A DNA stretch of 50,739 bases from Gemmatimonadota bacterium. GTDB taxonomy: Bacteria > Latescibacterota > UBA2968 > UBA8231. Below the pieces are notes generated by a model. That model was given only the letters and a program-made list of their open reading frames with translations, did no database searches and was not told the origin of the DNA. Location of the stretch: the NCBI GenBank assembly GCA_018672475.1, contig JABHFS010000062.1:1-50739 (forward strand), read 5' to 3'. Position 1 is the first letter of the stretch, and every line of letters starts with the position of its first letter. The translations under genes were made by a program, and so were the position numbers. Shown here one piece after another: positions 33,343-41,952 of the stretch.

Positions 33343-34518
33343 ATGGATATCGAAAGGATTCGCCGCGACTTTCCTGCCTTGCAGCAATATACCTGGTTTC
33401 AGAATGGCGGGGTGAGTATTACACCGGCACCGGTGGCGGCTGAACATATAAGGTGCATGGAGGAAATCCTCCGTCGGGGTCCTTTGCATATTGTCTACCC
33501 AGATGAGGAGTATCCACGGCGCCAAAAGACCATGGCCAAATTGGCGAGTTTCTTTGGGGTTAAGGCCGCTGAATTGGCGCTGATGCGGGGGGTAAGCGAG
33601 GGATTCCAGACCGTGATCCGCGGCATTGAATGGCAAGAGGGCGATGAAATCCTGATCAGTGAGGATGAGGAAGCGGCGTTGTTATTGCCGGCCTTGCAAT
33701 TGCGGGATCTGCATGGAGTTAAGGTCGTCAAGGTTCCGCTATTAGACGATGTCGATCAACAGGTCGCGGCAGTGGAGGCGCGCTTGGGGGCGCGGACTAA
33801 ATTACTCGCTTTGAGCCATGTTACGACGGATTTGGGTTTTCGTTTGCCGGTGGAAAAAATATGCCGGGCGGCCAACGAACGGGGGGTGCTGAGCTTTTTG
33901 GATATGGCGCATTCGGCAGGACTTTACGCAATGAACCTGCGCGAACTCGGTTGCGACTTCGCTGGCTTGCTTTCCTATAAGTGGATGTATTCGCCTTATG
34001 CCGCGGGTTTGCTCTACGTGCGCGGGGAAAAACTCGAAGCGTTGAGGGTGCACTATGCGGGAGGAAGGGCAGAGGCGCGGTTAGATTTTGTGCAAGACAC
34101 ATATGAGTTGCACGAGACAGCTGAGCGCTTTCAGTACGGGCCGTGGTCCTGGCCGTTAGTGCATAGCTGGGCTTTTGCCGTGGAGTATCTACGGGCAATA
34201 GGCCAGCAAGCGATATGGGCGCGCACGACGGCGTTGGCGGACCAGTTAAAAGAGGGTATACTGCATATCGCTGGAGCAGAACTGTATACACCGAAATCGG
34301 CGGAATCTTCGGCGGCGCTGGTCAGTTTTGGTCTTGAGGGGTGGCGGGGAGAGGAATTGAGTCAGGTACTCAGGGAAGAACATAATATGATTATTAAGGC
34401 GATGCCGCATGGTCGCGAAGGGCTGCGCGGCAGTATGGCTTTTTTCTTGCACACGAGTGAGATAGACCAGCTAATAACCGCATTGGCCGAGTTGGCGGAG
34501 CAAAGGAGAGCATCGTGA
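33343..34518 (+). CDS. Class V PLP-dependent aminotransferase / epimerase-like
   Basis: 391 residues, aminotransferase class V fold (cysteine desulfurase and isopenicillin-N epimerase relatives). The PLP-binding Asp187-x2-His190 is in FLDMAHSAG and the Schiff-base Lys213 in LSYKWMYSP. It lacks the SufS/IscS catalytic cysteine loop, so desulfuration is unlikely; lyase, racemase or transaminase activity is possible. It overlaps the enolase-superfamily gene by 4 bases (GTGA), so the two are translationally coupled, which suggests that they handle the same amino or hydroxy acid. Confidence 0.85.
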   Translation: MDIERIRRDFPALQQYTWFQNGGVSITPAPVAAEHIRCMEEILRRGPLHIVYPDEEYPRRQKTMAKLASFFGVKAAELALMRGVSEGFQTVIRGIEWQEGDEILISEDEEAALLLPALQLRDLHGVKVVKVPLLDDVDQQVAAVEARLGARTKLLALSHVTTDLGFRLPVEKICRAANERGVLSFLDMAHSAGLYAMNLRELGCDFAGLLSYKWMYSPYAAGLLYVRGEKLEALRVHYAGGRAEARLDFVQDTYELHETAERFQYGPWSWPLVHSWAFAVEYLRAIGQQAIWARTTALADQLKEGILHIAGAELYTPKSAESSAALVSFGLEGWRGEELSQVLREEHNMIIKAMPHGREGLRGSMAFFLHTSEIDQLITALAELAEQRRAS

Positions 34519-35591
34519 AAATCACCAAGGTCGAAACGATACAGATCGAAACGCCGAGGTTCTACGGGCATATATCGGGGCATGTGCTGGTCAAGGTTCA
34601 CGTCGACGACGGTCCGGTGGGGTGGGGCGAGGCATCGGATAGTCGCGCTGAGGATCTGGCGTCAATTGCCCAGCAATACAATCAATTGCTACTTGGCAAA
34701 GATGCTCGGGCGATTACGGAAATAAACGAAATGCTGCGGGCGCGCCACTTTGACAGTACGGTAAGCGATATGCATCTCGCCTCGGCGATCGATCTGGCGC
34801 TCTACGATCTCAACGGCAAAGCCCAGGGGGTACCGGCTTATCAGTTGCTCGGCGGCAAGGTGCGCGAGCGGCTCTATTGCTGTTATCCGATCTTCGGTTG
34901 GCAGGTCCGCGACGACTTCGAACAGGCGGCGAGTTATCTAAAGCGCTTGACCGATCTGGGCCACCATCTCTTTCGCTATTATGTATCCGGCGACAGCGCG
35001 CTCGACGATCGTTTTTTGCGCGAGATGAAATCCCGCTACGGCGATAAGCTCAAACTCAAGTCGCTAGATTTTTCGGGCCGTTTCACCGATTGGGAGACGG
35101 TTGTGCGCTATGCGGATGTTCTTCGCCACCACGATCCATATCATTTTGAGCAGCCCTCGCGTGATATGAGGGTGTCGGCAGAATTCGTGCGGCGCGTAGA
35201 TTTGCCCGTGACATGGCATATCCACAGTCTTGCACAGGGCTACGAAGCCATCGACAAACGAGCTTGCACGGCATTCAATGTCGCCTGTGTTGCCGGCGGT
35301 CCGACGTATATTCGCCGTATTTTCGCCCTAGCTGAAGCCGCTGGTTTCCGCTGTTTAATAGGTACCGATCAGGAATCGACGCTGGGCGTCTCGGCGCAGG
35401 TCAGCGTCGGCATCACCATGCCCAATACCAATCTGCCCTGCGATCCGATGGGGCCGGTATTGTATACGAGTTCGCCGGCCGTCGAAAGGGTGCGGGCGGA
35501 AGGCAGTTATCTGTATCCCTTTGAAGGCCCTGGCCTGGGTGTTGAGATCGATGAGGATAAGTTGCGAGAACTGACGGTGGAAACGGCCTGA
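34515..35591 (+). CDS. Enolase-superfamily (mandelate racemase/MLE-like) protein with altered ligands
   Basis: 358 residues. The N-terminal capping domain (~1-120) ends with ALYDLNGKAQGVPAYQLLGG, typical of the superfamily. In the barrel, the first two metal ligands are in place: Asp185 (SLDFSG) and Glu212 (HFEQPS). At the third ligand, where 'DE' is usual after the strand 'PV', the sequence is PVTWHIHSLAQG, with His235/His237. The general-base KxK strand reads LFRYYVS, lacking both lysines. A GTDQESTLG segment near the end matches the last acidic motif. Family members abstract an alpha-proton from carboxylates; this one must use other residues or be something else. GTG start overlapping the PLP gene. 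Confidence 0.82.
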   Translation: MKITKVETIQIETPRFYGHISGHVLVKVHVDDGPVGWGEASDSRAEDLASIAQQYNQLLLGKDARAITEINEMLRARHFDSTVSDMHLASAIDLALYDLNGKAQGVPAYQLLGGKVRERLYCCYPIFGWQVRDDFEQAASYLKRLTDLGHHLFRYYVSGDSALDDRFLREMKSRYGDKLKLKSLDFSGRFTDWETVVRYADVLRHHDPYHFEQPSRDMRVSAEFVRRVDLPVTWHIHSLAQGYEAIDKRACTAFNVACVAGGPTYIRRIFALAEAAGFRCLIGTDQESTLGVSAQVSVGITMPNTNLPCDPMGPVLYTSSPAVERVRAEGSYLYPFEGPGLGVEIDEDKLRELTVETA

Positions 35592-36352
35592 TGATCAACG
35601 ACGATCAGGTCGATCATTTTCACCGCCAGGGTTTTTTTTTATTGGAGACCCCCTTTGGCGGCGAGCAGATGTCAGCGCTAAAGAGACGCCAGCACGCGAT
35701 CGAACCGCAGTGGGTCGATGGCGACTTTCCCGAGGGGTATAATCGCGGTGCTTGCCAATTTTTGCTGATGGGTGAAATGCTCCTGCAGTTGGTCGAACAA
35801 CCCGAATTGCTCGCGATGGCCCGGCGGTTGTTGGATTGTGACGAGATACATGTGGGCGCCTGCGGTCTTGGTGACGCGGGGCAGACCGTAGCGGCCGGTA
35901 AAAGCCGCCACCAGGTTCATTGGCACGCCGATGGCGGACCTGAGGTCAAACAGGTTTCTTTGCGCACTGCGTTGGATTTCCATGGACCGGATAACGGACC
36001 GCTGCGTGTTTTGCCCGGCAGTCATTTGCGGGCCCCGGCGGAGGTGGCTGAGGAATTGCGGCATCTCGAGTGGGCAACGGGCAAGCACGAAGAGGAGCCG
36101 GATGAGTTTTTTGTCGTGCATCCACACGAGGTCGCCGTGCATTTGCATCCGCGCTGGACGTTGGTGTGGACACCGAGCGCCTGGCATGCAACGGGGGTAA
36201 AGACCGCCATTGGCCCGCGCCGGGCAATGGCATGGAATTACTTCCCGGCAGGCGGCAGGCGGCGAGATAGCGAGGCCGTCAAGCATATTTACGCCGATCA
36301 ATGGCAACATTGGGCTGGTGAACGTCAGCAGCTTTGGGGGCTACTCGACTGA
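35591..36352 (+). CDS. Phytanoyl-CoA dioxygenase family oxygenase
   Basis: 253 residues; Fe(II)/2-oxoglutarate-dependent double-stranded beta-helix. The facial triad is His112-x-Asp114 (HWHAD) and His199 (SAWHATG), with Arg210 about 11 residues on as a probable 2-oxoglutarate anchor. The ATG shares one base with the upstream stop (TGATG), indicating coupling to the enolase-superfamily gene. Members hydroxylate diverse small molecules, including ectoine and halogenated compounds. The substrate is unknown; the island context suggests hydroxylation of an amino- or hydroxy acid. Confidence 0.87.
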   Translation: MINDDQVDHFHRQGFFLLETPFGGEQMSALKRRQHAIEPQWVDGDFPEGYNRGACQFLLMGEMLLQLVEQPELLAMARRLLDCDEIHVGACGLGDAGQTVAAGKSRHQVHWHADGGPEVKQVSLRTALDFHGPDNGPLRVLPGSHLRAPAEVAEELRHLEWATGKHEEEPDEFFVVHPHEVAVHLHPRWTLVWTPSAWHATGVKTAIGPRRAMAWNYFPAGGRRRDSEAVKHIYADQWQHWAGERQQLWGLLD

Positions 36353-36371
36353 GTTAGTTAAGGAGCGTGTT

Positions 36372-37838
36372 ATGCGAATCATTATTGGAGCGATAAGTCA
36401 CGAGACTAGCACCTTTACTCCCGTGCCGACGACGCGCGAAAGCTATGACGAACGTTTTGGTCTGTTGCGGGGCGCGCAAATCCTCGAGACTTTCCGCGAC
36501 AGCAATACCCCGATCGGCGGTTTTATTGCCGGCGCGGATGCGCACGGTTTCGAGTTGATCCCCACGATCTTGGCGGAACCGCATCCCAGCGGCCCTACGC
36601 CCAAGCCGCTTTTCGATGAAATTTTGGCCGAATTGCTCGCGGGGATACGATCAGCAGGGGCGATTGACGGCATCTTGCTCGAATTACACGGGGCGATGGT
36701 CGCTGAGGGCGTAGACGATGGGGAAGGGCATGTCCTCGAAGCGGTGCGTCGGCTGGTCGGCCCGAAGGTGCCGATTGTCGTGCAGCTCGATATACACTCC
36801 AATATTTCCTATCGCATGGTCGCCCTGGCCGATGTGTTGATCGGCCGCGAGACCTACCCCGAAGTCGATATGGCCGAACGCGGCCGGGAGTGCGCCGATG
36901 TGCTCAATCTGATCCTACACGAGGGCTTGCGGCCGGAAATGGCGCTTTGCCGTATCCCAATGGCCTGGGGGATGAACCAGATTACGGCCCATTTACCGAT
37001 GCGCGAGGCGATCGAATACTTGCACCGAATTGAAGCGCGTCCGGGGATCGTCTGCGCTTCGATCGCGACTTGTTTTCCATTGGCCGATATACCTGATATG
37101 GGCGCATCGGTGTATGTCGTCGCCGACGGTGACCGCGCGCTGGCGCAGGACGCAGCCGACGAATTGGGCGCCTGGCTCTTCGAGCGTAGGGCTGATTGGC
37201 AGTTGGCTATGCCGCGGACTGGAAATTTGCTGCCAGCGGCCGAAACGGCTGGCTTATTCCCCGTGGTCTTCGCCGATCGCAACGACAATCCTGGTGGTGG
37301 CGCCCCTGGCGACAGCACGGGTATGTTACAGACTTTTCTGACGGCTAAATTGCAGGACGCCTGTTTGCTTTATATCGTCGATCCGGAGGCAATCGCCCAA
37401 TGCCAAGCGGTCGGTGTCGGCGCTAATCTCGAATTGATGGTTGGCGGCAAGTCTTCCCCCTTGCAGGGCGCACCCTGTCGGATGCATGTAGAAGTCGTGG
37501 CGCTTTCGGATGGGGCTTTCGAATACGATGGACCGATGTACGCGGGTTTGCAAGGCCGGATGGGCCCTTCGGCCCATATCCGCCAAGATGGTGTGCATGT
37601 GCTTTTAGTCAGCGAAAGAGAACAGCCCTTTGACACGGCCTTTGCGCGAACGTTGGGCTTGGATCCGCGATCGATGCGGTATATTGGCGTTAAATCGGCG
37701 GCTCATTTTCGCGCCGGTTTTGAGGATTGGGCGGGGGCGGTACATGTGGTCGGAGAGCCTGGAGTACATGATATGGAGACCGCCGGCTTGACTTTTCGCC
37801 ATTTGGGTCGCAATGTATATCCTTTCGATAATATTTGA
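36372..37838 (+). CDS. M81 family metallopeptidase (MlrC-like), copy 2
   Basis: 488 residues from the ATG at 36372, with AAGGAG 7 bases upstream; the longer frame overlaps the PhyH gene. It has the N-terminal GAISHETSTF (His10, Glu11), and Asp140 and His142 in QLDIHSN. The third zinc ligand, normally His in YPHxD, is Glu164 in TYPEVD. The C-terminal blocks GGGAPGDSTGML and GRMGPSAHI are intact. It shares the same architecture with the first copy but differs throughout, so this is not a recent duplication. It belongs to the same operon as the PhyH, enolase-superfamily and aldolase genes. Confidence 0.87.
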   Translation: MRIIIGAISHETSTFTPVPTTRESYDERFGLLRGAQILETFRDSNTPIGGFIAGADAHGFELIPTILAEPHPSGPTPKPLFDEILAELLAGIRSAGAIDGILLELHGAMVAEGVDDGEGHVLEAVRRLVGPKVPIVVQLDIHSNISYRMVALADVLIGRETYPEVDMAERGRECADVLNLILHEGLRPEMALCRIPMAWGMNQITAHLPMREAIEYLHRIEARPGIVCASIATCFPLADIPDMGASVYVVADGDRALAQDAADELGAWLFERRADWQLAMPRTGNLLPAAETAGLFPVVFADRNDNPGGGAPGDSTGMLQTFLTAKLQDACLLYIVDPEAIAQCQAVGVGANLELMVGGKSSPLQGAPCRMHVEVVALSDGAFEYDGPMYAGLQGRMGPSAHIRQDGVHVLLVSEREQPFDTAFARTLGLDPRSMRYIGVKSAAHFRAGFEDWAGAVHVVGEPGVHDMETAGLTFRHLGRNVYPFDNI

Positions 37839-37862
37839 CTTGCGATCCAACAGGAGCCAATA

Positions 37863-38855
37863 ATGAGCGAGGAAAGCGAACAGACCAGAGCTGGCAAATG
37901 GCTTGGTTACCGGGAAGAAATCAAGGTCATCGACGTGACGATTCGCGACGGCGGCCTGATGAACGACCACAAATTCGACGATAAGGTGGTCAAAGCCGTC
38001 TATGAAGCTTGTGTTGAGGCGGGCATCGACTATATGGAAATCGGTTATATCAACTCGCGGGACCAGTTTCCCGTCAACGAGTTCGGGCCGTGGAAACACA
38101 GCCGGGAGGAAGATATCCGCCGCATCGTCGGTGACAATGACACTTCGCTGAAGCTGGCGGTGATGGCCGACGTGGAAAAGAGCGACTACAAGACCGATAT
38201 CTTGCCTTCTGCCGATAGCGTGGTGGATATGATCCGTGTCGCGACCTATATCCATCAGATGCCGCTGGCGCTCGATATGATCAAGGATGCGCACGACAAG
38301 GGCTACGAATCGACGTTGAACCTGATGGCGGCCTCCACCGTGCCCGAATCCGAGATCCGCGGAGCGCTTGAGATGTTGGTGCAGTCCGAGGTTGAGGCGA
38401 TTTATGTGGTCGACAGTTTTGGTTCGCTCTACAGCGAACAGATCCATGCGCTCTACGATATGTTTATGGAATACTGCAAGGGCACCAAGATCGAAGTCGG
38501 TATCCACGCCCACAACAATCGCCAGTTGGCTTTTGCCAATACCATTGAGGCGACGGTCCGGGGTGCGAATTGCGTCGACGCGAGTTTTGCCGGCCTGGGC
38601 CGCGGCGCTGGCAACTGCCAGATGGAATTGTTACTGGGGTTTCTGCACAACCCGAAGTTTCGTCTGCGCCCGGTGCTCGAGTGCATCGAGCAGCATATCG
38701 AGCCGATGCGCGCAGAGCTTATGTGGGGTTACGACTACCACTATATGGTCACCGGATTGCTCAACGAACACCCGCGTTCGGCGATGGCCTGCAACGCCTC
38801 GAAGGACCGCGGCAAGATCGTCAAATTCTTCGATCAGATGCAAGAAGATCAGTAG
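37863..38855 (+). CDS. DRE-TIM metallolyase-type aldolase
   Basis: 330 residues, HMG-CoA lyase/4-hydroxy-2-oxovalerate aldolase superfamily. It has DVTIRDGG (Arg28, Asp29) at strand 1, MEIGYINS near strand 2, VVDSFGSL and the metal-binding pair in GIHAHNN (His215, His217). It then has VDASFAGLGRGAGNCQMELL, cut as two 10-residue runs. The enzyme would split or join a C-C bond next to a 2-oxo acid, with a divalent metal. No acetaldehyde dehydrogenase partner (DmpF type) is adjacent, so it is not the classic aromatic meta-cleavage pair. Ends the operon; a strong terminator follows. Confidence 0.85.
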   Translation: MSEESEQTRAGKWLGYREEIKVIDVTIRDGGLMNDHKFDDKVVKAVYEACVEAGIDYMEIGYINSRDQFPVNEFGPWKHSREEDIRRIVGDNDTSLKLAVMADVEKSDYKTDILPSADSVVDMIRVATYIHQMPLALDMIKDAHDKGYESTLNLMAASTVPESEIRGALEMLVQSEVEAIYVVDSFGSLYSEQIHALYDMFMEYCKGTKIEVGIHAHNNRQLAFANTIEATVRGANCVDASFAGLGRGAGNCQMELLLGFLHNPKFRLRPVLECIEQHIEPMRAELMWGYDYHYMVTGLLNEHPRSAMACNASKDRGKIVKFFDQMQEDQ

Positions 38856-38917
38856 ACTGCTCTAATCGATAGAAAAGTTCGTTAGCCGGATCGGGTCTTT
38901 CCAGTCGGCTACTAGAT

Positions 38918-38955
38918 AAATCGCCCCGTCAACATTCGACGGGGCGATTTTTATT
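38918..38955 (+). terminator. Strong rho-independent terminator after the aldolase gene
   Basis: A perfect 13-base stem, AAATCGCCCCGTC (38918-38930) with GACGGGGCGATTT (38938-38950), a 7-base loop, and a T-rich tail TTATTT. It ends the M81-PhyH-aldolase operon. Confidence 0.92.
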
Positions 38956-39133
38956 TAGTAGTCTACTGGTTTTTCAGAGAAGAGGAACTGCTGTTGATTG
39001 GCTTGGGGCCGTGATTCATTTAGACTACATTGTATTGAAAAATAATCGATACAGGGAAAGGTGAGATCAGAACTGTGCCCACCTCTTTCTTATTAGAACC
39101 TGCTGAACTGCGGGTGTTAAAGGAGAAGATGCT

Positions 39134-40465
39134 GTGAAAGAACATTCAGTCGCTCGCTCACAGGCTATCCACGAGCGCGCCAAGGCCTTGATCCCCGGGA
39201 CAACCCAACTGATCAGTCGCAGGCCCACCCGGGCCGCGCTGGGGGTCAGTCCGATATACGCCGAGCGGGCGAAGGGCTGCCGGATCTGGGATGTGGACGG
39301 CAACGAATATATCGATTGGACCAGTGCTGTCGGACCGGTAATCCTCGGCTATGCCGACGATGTGGTCGACGATGCGGTACGTGCCCAGATCGACCGGGGG
39401 TCTATCTACAGTATCGTCCAGGAATCAGCGGTGGAATTAGCGGAGGAATTAGTGCGTATCGTGCCTTCGGCTGAAATGGTCCGGTATTGTAAGGGGGGAG
39501 GCGAGGCATGCACGATCGCGGTGCGTATCGCGCGCGGAGTCACCGGACGGGACAAAGTGCTTTTTTGCGGATATCACGGCTGGCACGATTGGTATCAGGC
39601 GGCGAATATCGGCACCGAAAGACTGGCGGACCATCTCTTCAACGGCATTGAGCCGATTGGGGTGCCGCGTGCTTTGGAAGGCACGGCTTTGCCCTTTGCT
39701 TACGGTGATCTCGAGGGACTCGAAACCTTGCTCGTGCAGAACGAGGGTGAAGTGGGCTGTATTATTATGGAGCCCATGCGTTCGGAGGAACCACCGGCGG
39801 GTTATCTCGCGGGGGTGCGGGAATTGGCTTCGCGGTATGGTGTCGTCCTTATTTTTGATGAAGTATCGTCCGGGTTTCGCATCGCCTTGGGCGGTGCGCA
39901 GGAGTATGCCGGGGTCACGCCGGACCTCTCCGTATTTGCCAAAGCGCTCTCCAACGGCTATCCGATGGGGGCAGTGGTTGGCAAGCGGGCGTTTATGGAA
40001 CCGGCCACGCAGATGTTTATCTCGAGTGCCTATTGGGATGATAATATTGGGATCGCGGCTTCGTTGGCGACGTTGCGTGAGCTTGAACGGCGCGACGCCG
40101 TCGGCCATTTTAACCGTATAGGGGACCTCTTTAAACAGCAAATCAACGAGGCGGCGGATGCCGTCGGCCTCGATGCGCGCTGCGAAGGAGTGGCTGCTCA
40201 CCCGGGTATTCGCTTTAATGTGGAGAATCCTGGCGACGCGGCAAAAGTTAGCACCTTATTTATTCAGGAAAACGCCCGCCGCGGCGTTATACTCTCCAAT
40301 GGCTTTATGTTCAACTGCGCCCACGGCGAAGCGGAAATAGAGCAGACGGCCGTGGTGGTGCGGGAGAGTTTTGCGATCATCGCCGAGGGGTTAGACCGGG
40401 GGACGTTGGACGAGTTGCTCGAGTGCCCGATACAGGAGGAATTCTTCCGCCGGTTGGTGCGCTGA
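39134..40465 (+). CDS. Class III PLP aminotransferase (glutamate-1-semialdehyde aminomutase-like)
   Basis: 443 residues, GTG start with AAGGAGA upstream. Class III fold: YCKGGGEACTIAVRIAR in the cofactor phosphate region, YHGWHDWYQ, FDEVSSGFR with Asp242, and the PLP Lys270 in FAKALSNGYP. The YHGWHD block and general layout follow HemL-like enzymes, but the length and surroundings argue for an amino-acid or omega-aminotransferase or aminomutase of the island rather than haem synthesis. A 278-base gap separates it from the terminator upstream; an own promoter is likely but none is convincing by eye. Confidence 0.88.
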   Translation: MKEHSVARSQAIHERAKALIPGTTQLISRRPTRAALGVSPIYAERAKGCRIWDVDGNEYIDWTSAVGPVILGYADDVVDDAVRAQIDRGSIYSIVQESAVELAEELVRIVPSAEMVRYCKGGGEACTIAVRIARGVTGRDKVLFCGYHGWHDWYQAANIGTERLADHLFNGIEPIGVPRALEGTALPFAYGDLEGLETLLVQNEGEVGCIIMEPMRSEEPPAGYLAGVRELASRYGVVLIFDEVSSGFRIALGGAQEYAGVTPDLSVFAKALSNGYPMGAVVGKRAFMEPATQMFISSAYWDDNIGIAASLATLRELERRDAVGHFNRIGDLFKQQINEAADAVGLDARCEGVAAHPGIRFNVENPGDAAKVSTLFIQENARRGVILSNGFMFNCAHGEAEIEQTAVVVRESFAIIAEGLDRGTLDELLECPIQEEFFRRLVR

Positions 40466-40484
40466 GCGGTGGTGCGGCGGATCC

Positions 40485-40816
40485 GTGTTGGCTAAAGCTC
40501 GCATAATGGTCGTCGAAGACGAGGCGCTGATCGTGCTGGATCTGCAGAATATGCTCAAAAACCTGGGGTATGATGTGTCCGATCCGGCCCGTTCTGGTGC
40601 GGAGGCCCTTGCGTTGGCAACGGCGGAGCGACCGGAGTTGGCTTCGGTGGATACTCGCATCAAAGGGCCGATCGCCGGGGTGGAGATCGCGCGGGAATTA
40701 GGGGAGCGCCGGAGACCGATCAGGCGCAATTTTTTTTGGGGGCGCGTGGGTTTTTACAAAAACCGCTAAGCCCGGCTGTGATTGCTCGCACGGTGCGCGA
40801 CATGCTCGATGGTTAA
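40485..40816 (+). pseudogene. Broken response-regulator receiver domain
   Basis: From the GTG at 40485 the frame reads KARIMVVEDEALIVLDLQNM, then GYDVSDPARSGAEALALA and SVDTRIKGPIAGVEIA with the phospho-acceptor Asp. It ends out of frame around an 8-T run at ~40726-40733. In the next frame the natural receiver end follows: FFLGARGFLQKPLSPAVIAR and then TVRDMLDG with a stop at 40814-40816. The strand-4 segment with the conserved Thr/Ser (VFLTA type) is missing between RRRPI and FFLGARG, so there is both a deletion and a frameshift. It is a full-length single-domain regulator gone bad, not merely a sequencing slip in the T-run. Confidence 0.7.
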
Positions 40817-41952
40817 TCGGCTATCTCGGAGAAAACGGCGATTAAGCGTGGAAAGAACGAGGCGAAGGTCGGGTAGGCTTCTCGGTGGTTCTCGTATTCT
40901 TCAAGGCGTCGGGCTAGTGCATGTATATAGCGGAAGCCGCGCCCGGATTCATCGCGCAGAGCTTGGCGCCCTGCCTCGGCTCCGATATGGTGGTGGGCTA
41001 GGCGTGCGGTGACGGCGCGAATAAGGTGTTCATTGGCGCAGTCGAGCCAACGGGTATAGCCGATCTGGTCCATCTGCTCACTCAGCGGTGTATATAGGTC
41101 CTTATGGCGCATCAGTTCCGGATAGTGTCTCTCGCTGAGGGGATTGATAAAAGCGTGACTAAACTCGTGCCAGATAATCTGTAGCAGTTGATCCGGTGGA
41201 CCGTATTCGGGCACCCCGAGCAGTGCACCGGTGGGACCGAGCAGGGTATAGACGTCATAAGGCCCGCCGGGGCTGCCAATATGGGGGCCAAAGCCGCCGT
41301 GGTGAAGAAGCGGACTGAGTAAAAGGTGATAACTGGCTTGCCGCGTACCGAAGTAGGCCTCGGTCAAACCGACGAGGTCGGTTTGGGCAATACTTTCGTT
41401 AAGTTTATATTTTAAACGATGATAGAGATTTTCATGTCGTGCGAAAAAATGATTAAAATGCGTTTGACGGGCAAAATCACGCAACGCTTGCACAAAGCGC
41501 AAAAAGTTTTCCGGGCCAGCGAATGCGTGATAAATATATGGGGGGATCGGACCAGTCGCTTCTAGCTCGGGTGGAGCAGAAAGATAGAGCATCGCGGTTG
41601 GGTATATATCGGACCAACCTTGTCCTGAGCTTAAGTTGCGAAAAATGGATATTGCTTGATGATGTTGATACTTTGAGAAGTGAATGATTATATCGCGGGC
41701 GTAGTTGACCCGATAGGGAGTTAAGTAGCGATAGTGGCTGAGCAACTGCACCGTGGTAAGTAGCTCAATTCGCGGGTCGACGCCGATATGGAGATCGGGT
41801 GCTGCTGCCTTACGGGATGCGTGAGCTTCAATCGGTTCGGCGTTTGCGTAGGGAATCAAGAAGGAAATGCTACAGCAACAAGCAATATAAAAGCCGGCTC
41901 GTAAAGAGCCGGCTTTTATATAGTTAGGACAGAAGGCCTGCGGGTTGATCAC
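40813..41952 (-). CDS. Exported DUF4932-type putative metallopeptidase
   Basis: 379 residues from the GTG at 41952, which overlaps the HU stop as GTGA. Signal peptide: FYIACCCSISFLIPYANA with likely cleavage after residue 38. The zinc-type motif is WHEFSHAF (His262, Glu263, His266), typical of DUF4932 proteins, preceded by GPHIG and GPTGALLGVP. Function of the family is unknown; peptidase activity is suggested only by HExxH. Residues 13-20 (KAGSLRAG) are encoded by the HU terminator hairpin, an unusual overlap. Its 3' end runs into the broken receiver gene. No downstream partner on this strand. Confidence 0.75.
   Translation of the reverse strand: MINPQAFCPNYIKAGSLRAGFYIACCCSISFLIPYANAEPIEAHASRKAAAPDLHIGVDPRIELLTTVQLLSHYRYLTPYRVNYARDIIIHFSKYQHHQAISIFRNLSSGQGWSDIYPTAMLYLSAPPELEATGPIPPYIYHAFAGPENFLRFVQALRDFARQTHFNHFFARHENLYHRLKYKLNESIAQTDLVGLTEAYFGTRQASYHLLLSPLLHHGGFGPHIGSPGGPYDVYTLLGPTGALLGVPEYGPPDQLLQIIWHEFSHAFINPLSERHYPELMRHKDLYTPLSEQMDQIGYTRWLDCANEHLIRAVTARLAHHHIGAEAGRQALRDESGRGFRYIHALARRLEEYENHREAYPTFASFFPRLIAVFSEIAD
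41889..41917 (-). terminator. HU terminator hairpin lying inside the DUF4932 gene start
   Basis: AAAAGCCGGCTC (41889-41900) pairs perfectly with GAGCCGGCTTTT (41906-41917), 5-base loop. On the minus strand the second arm ends in TTTT followed by ATATT, so it is a good terminator for HU. It lies ~35 bases past the HU stop but within codons 13-21 of the next gene. Confidence 0.8.

Noticed and set aside
37605..38513. A 302-codon antisense frame opposite the M81 copy 2 and aldolase genes
   Set aside because: It crosses two well-supported genes and shows no domain.
30069..40465. A biosynthetic rather than catabolic reading of the M81 island
   Set aside because: No NRPS, RiPP precursor, ligase or carrier protein is present, and most enzymes are hydrolytic or lyase types, so degradation is the simpler view.
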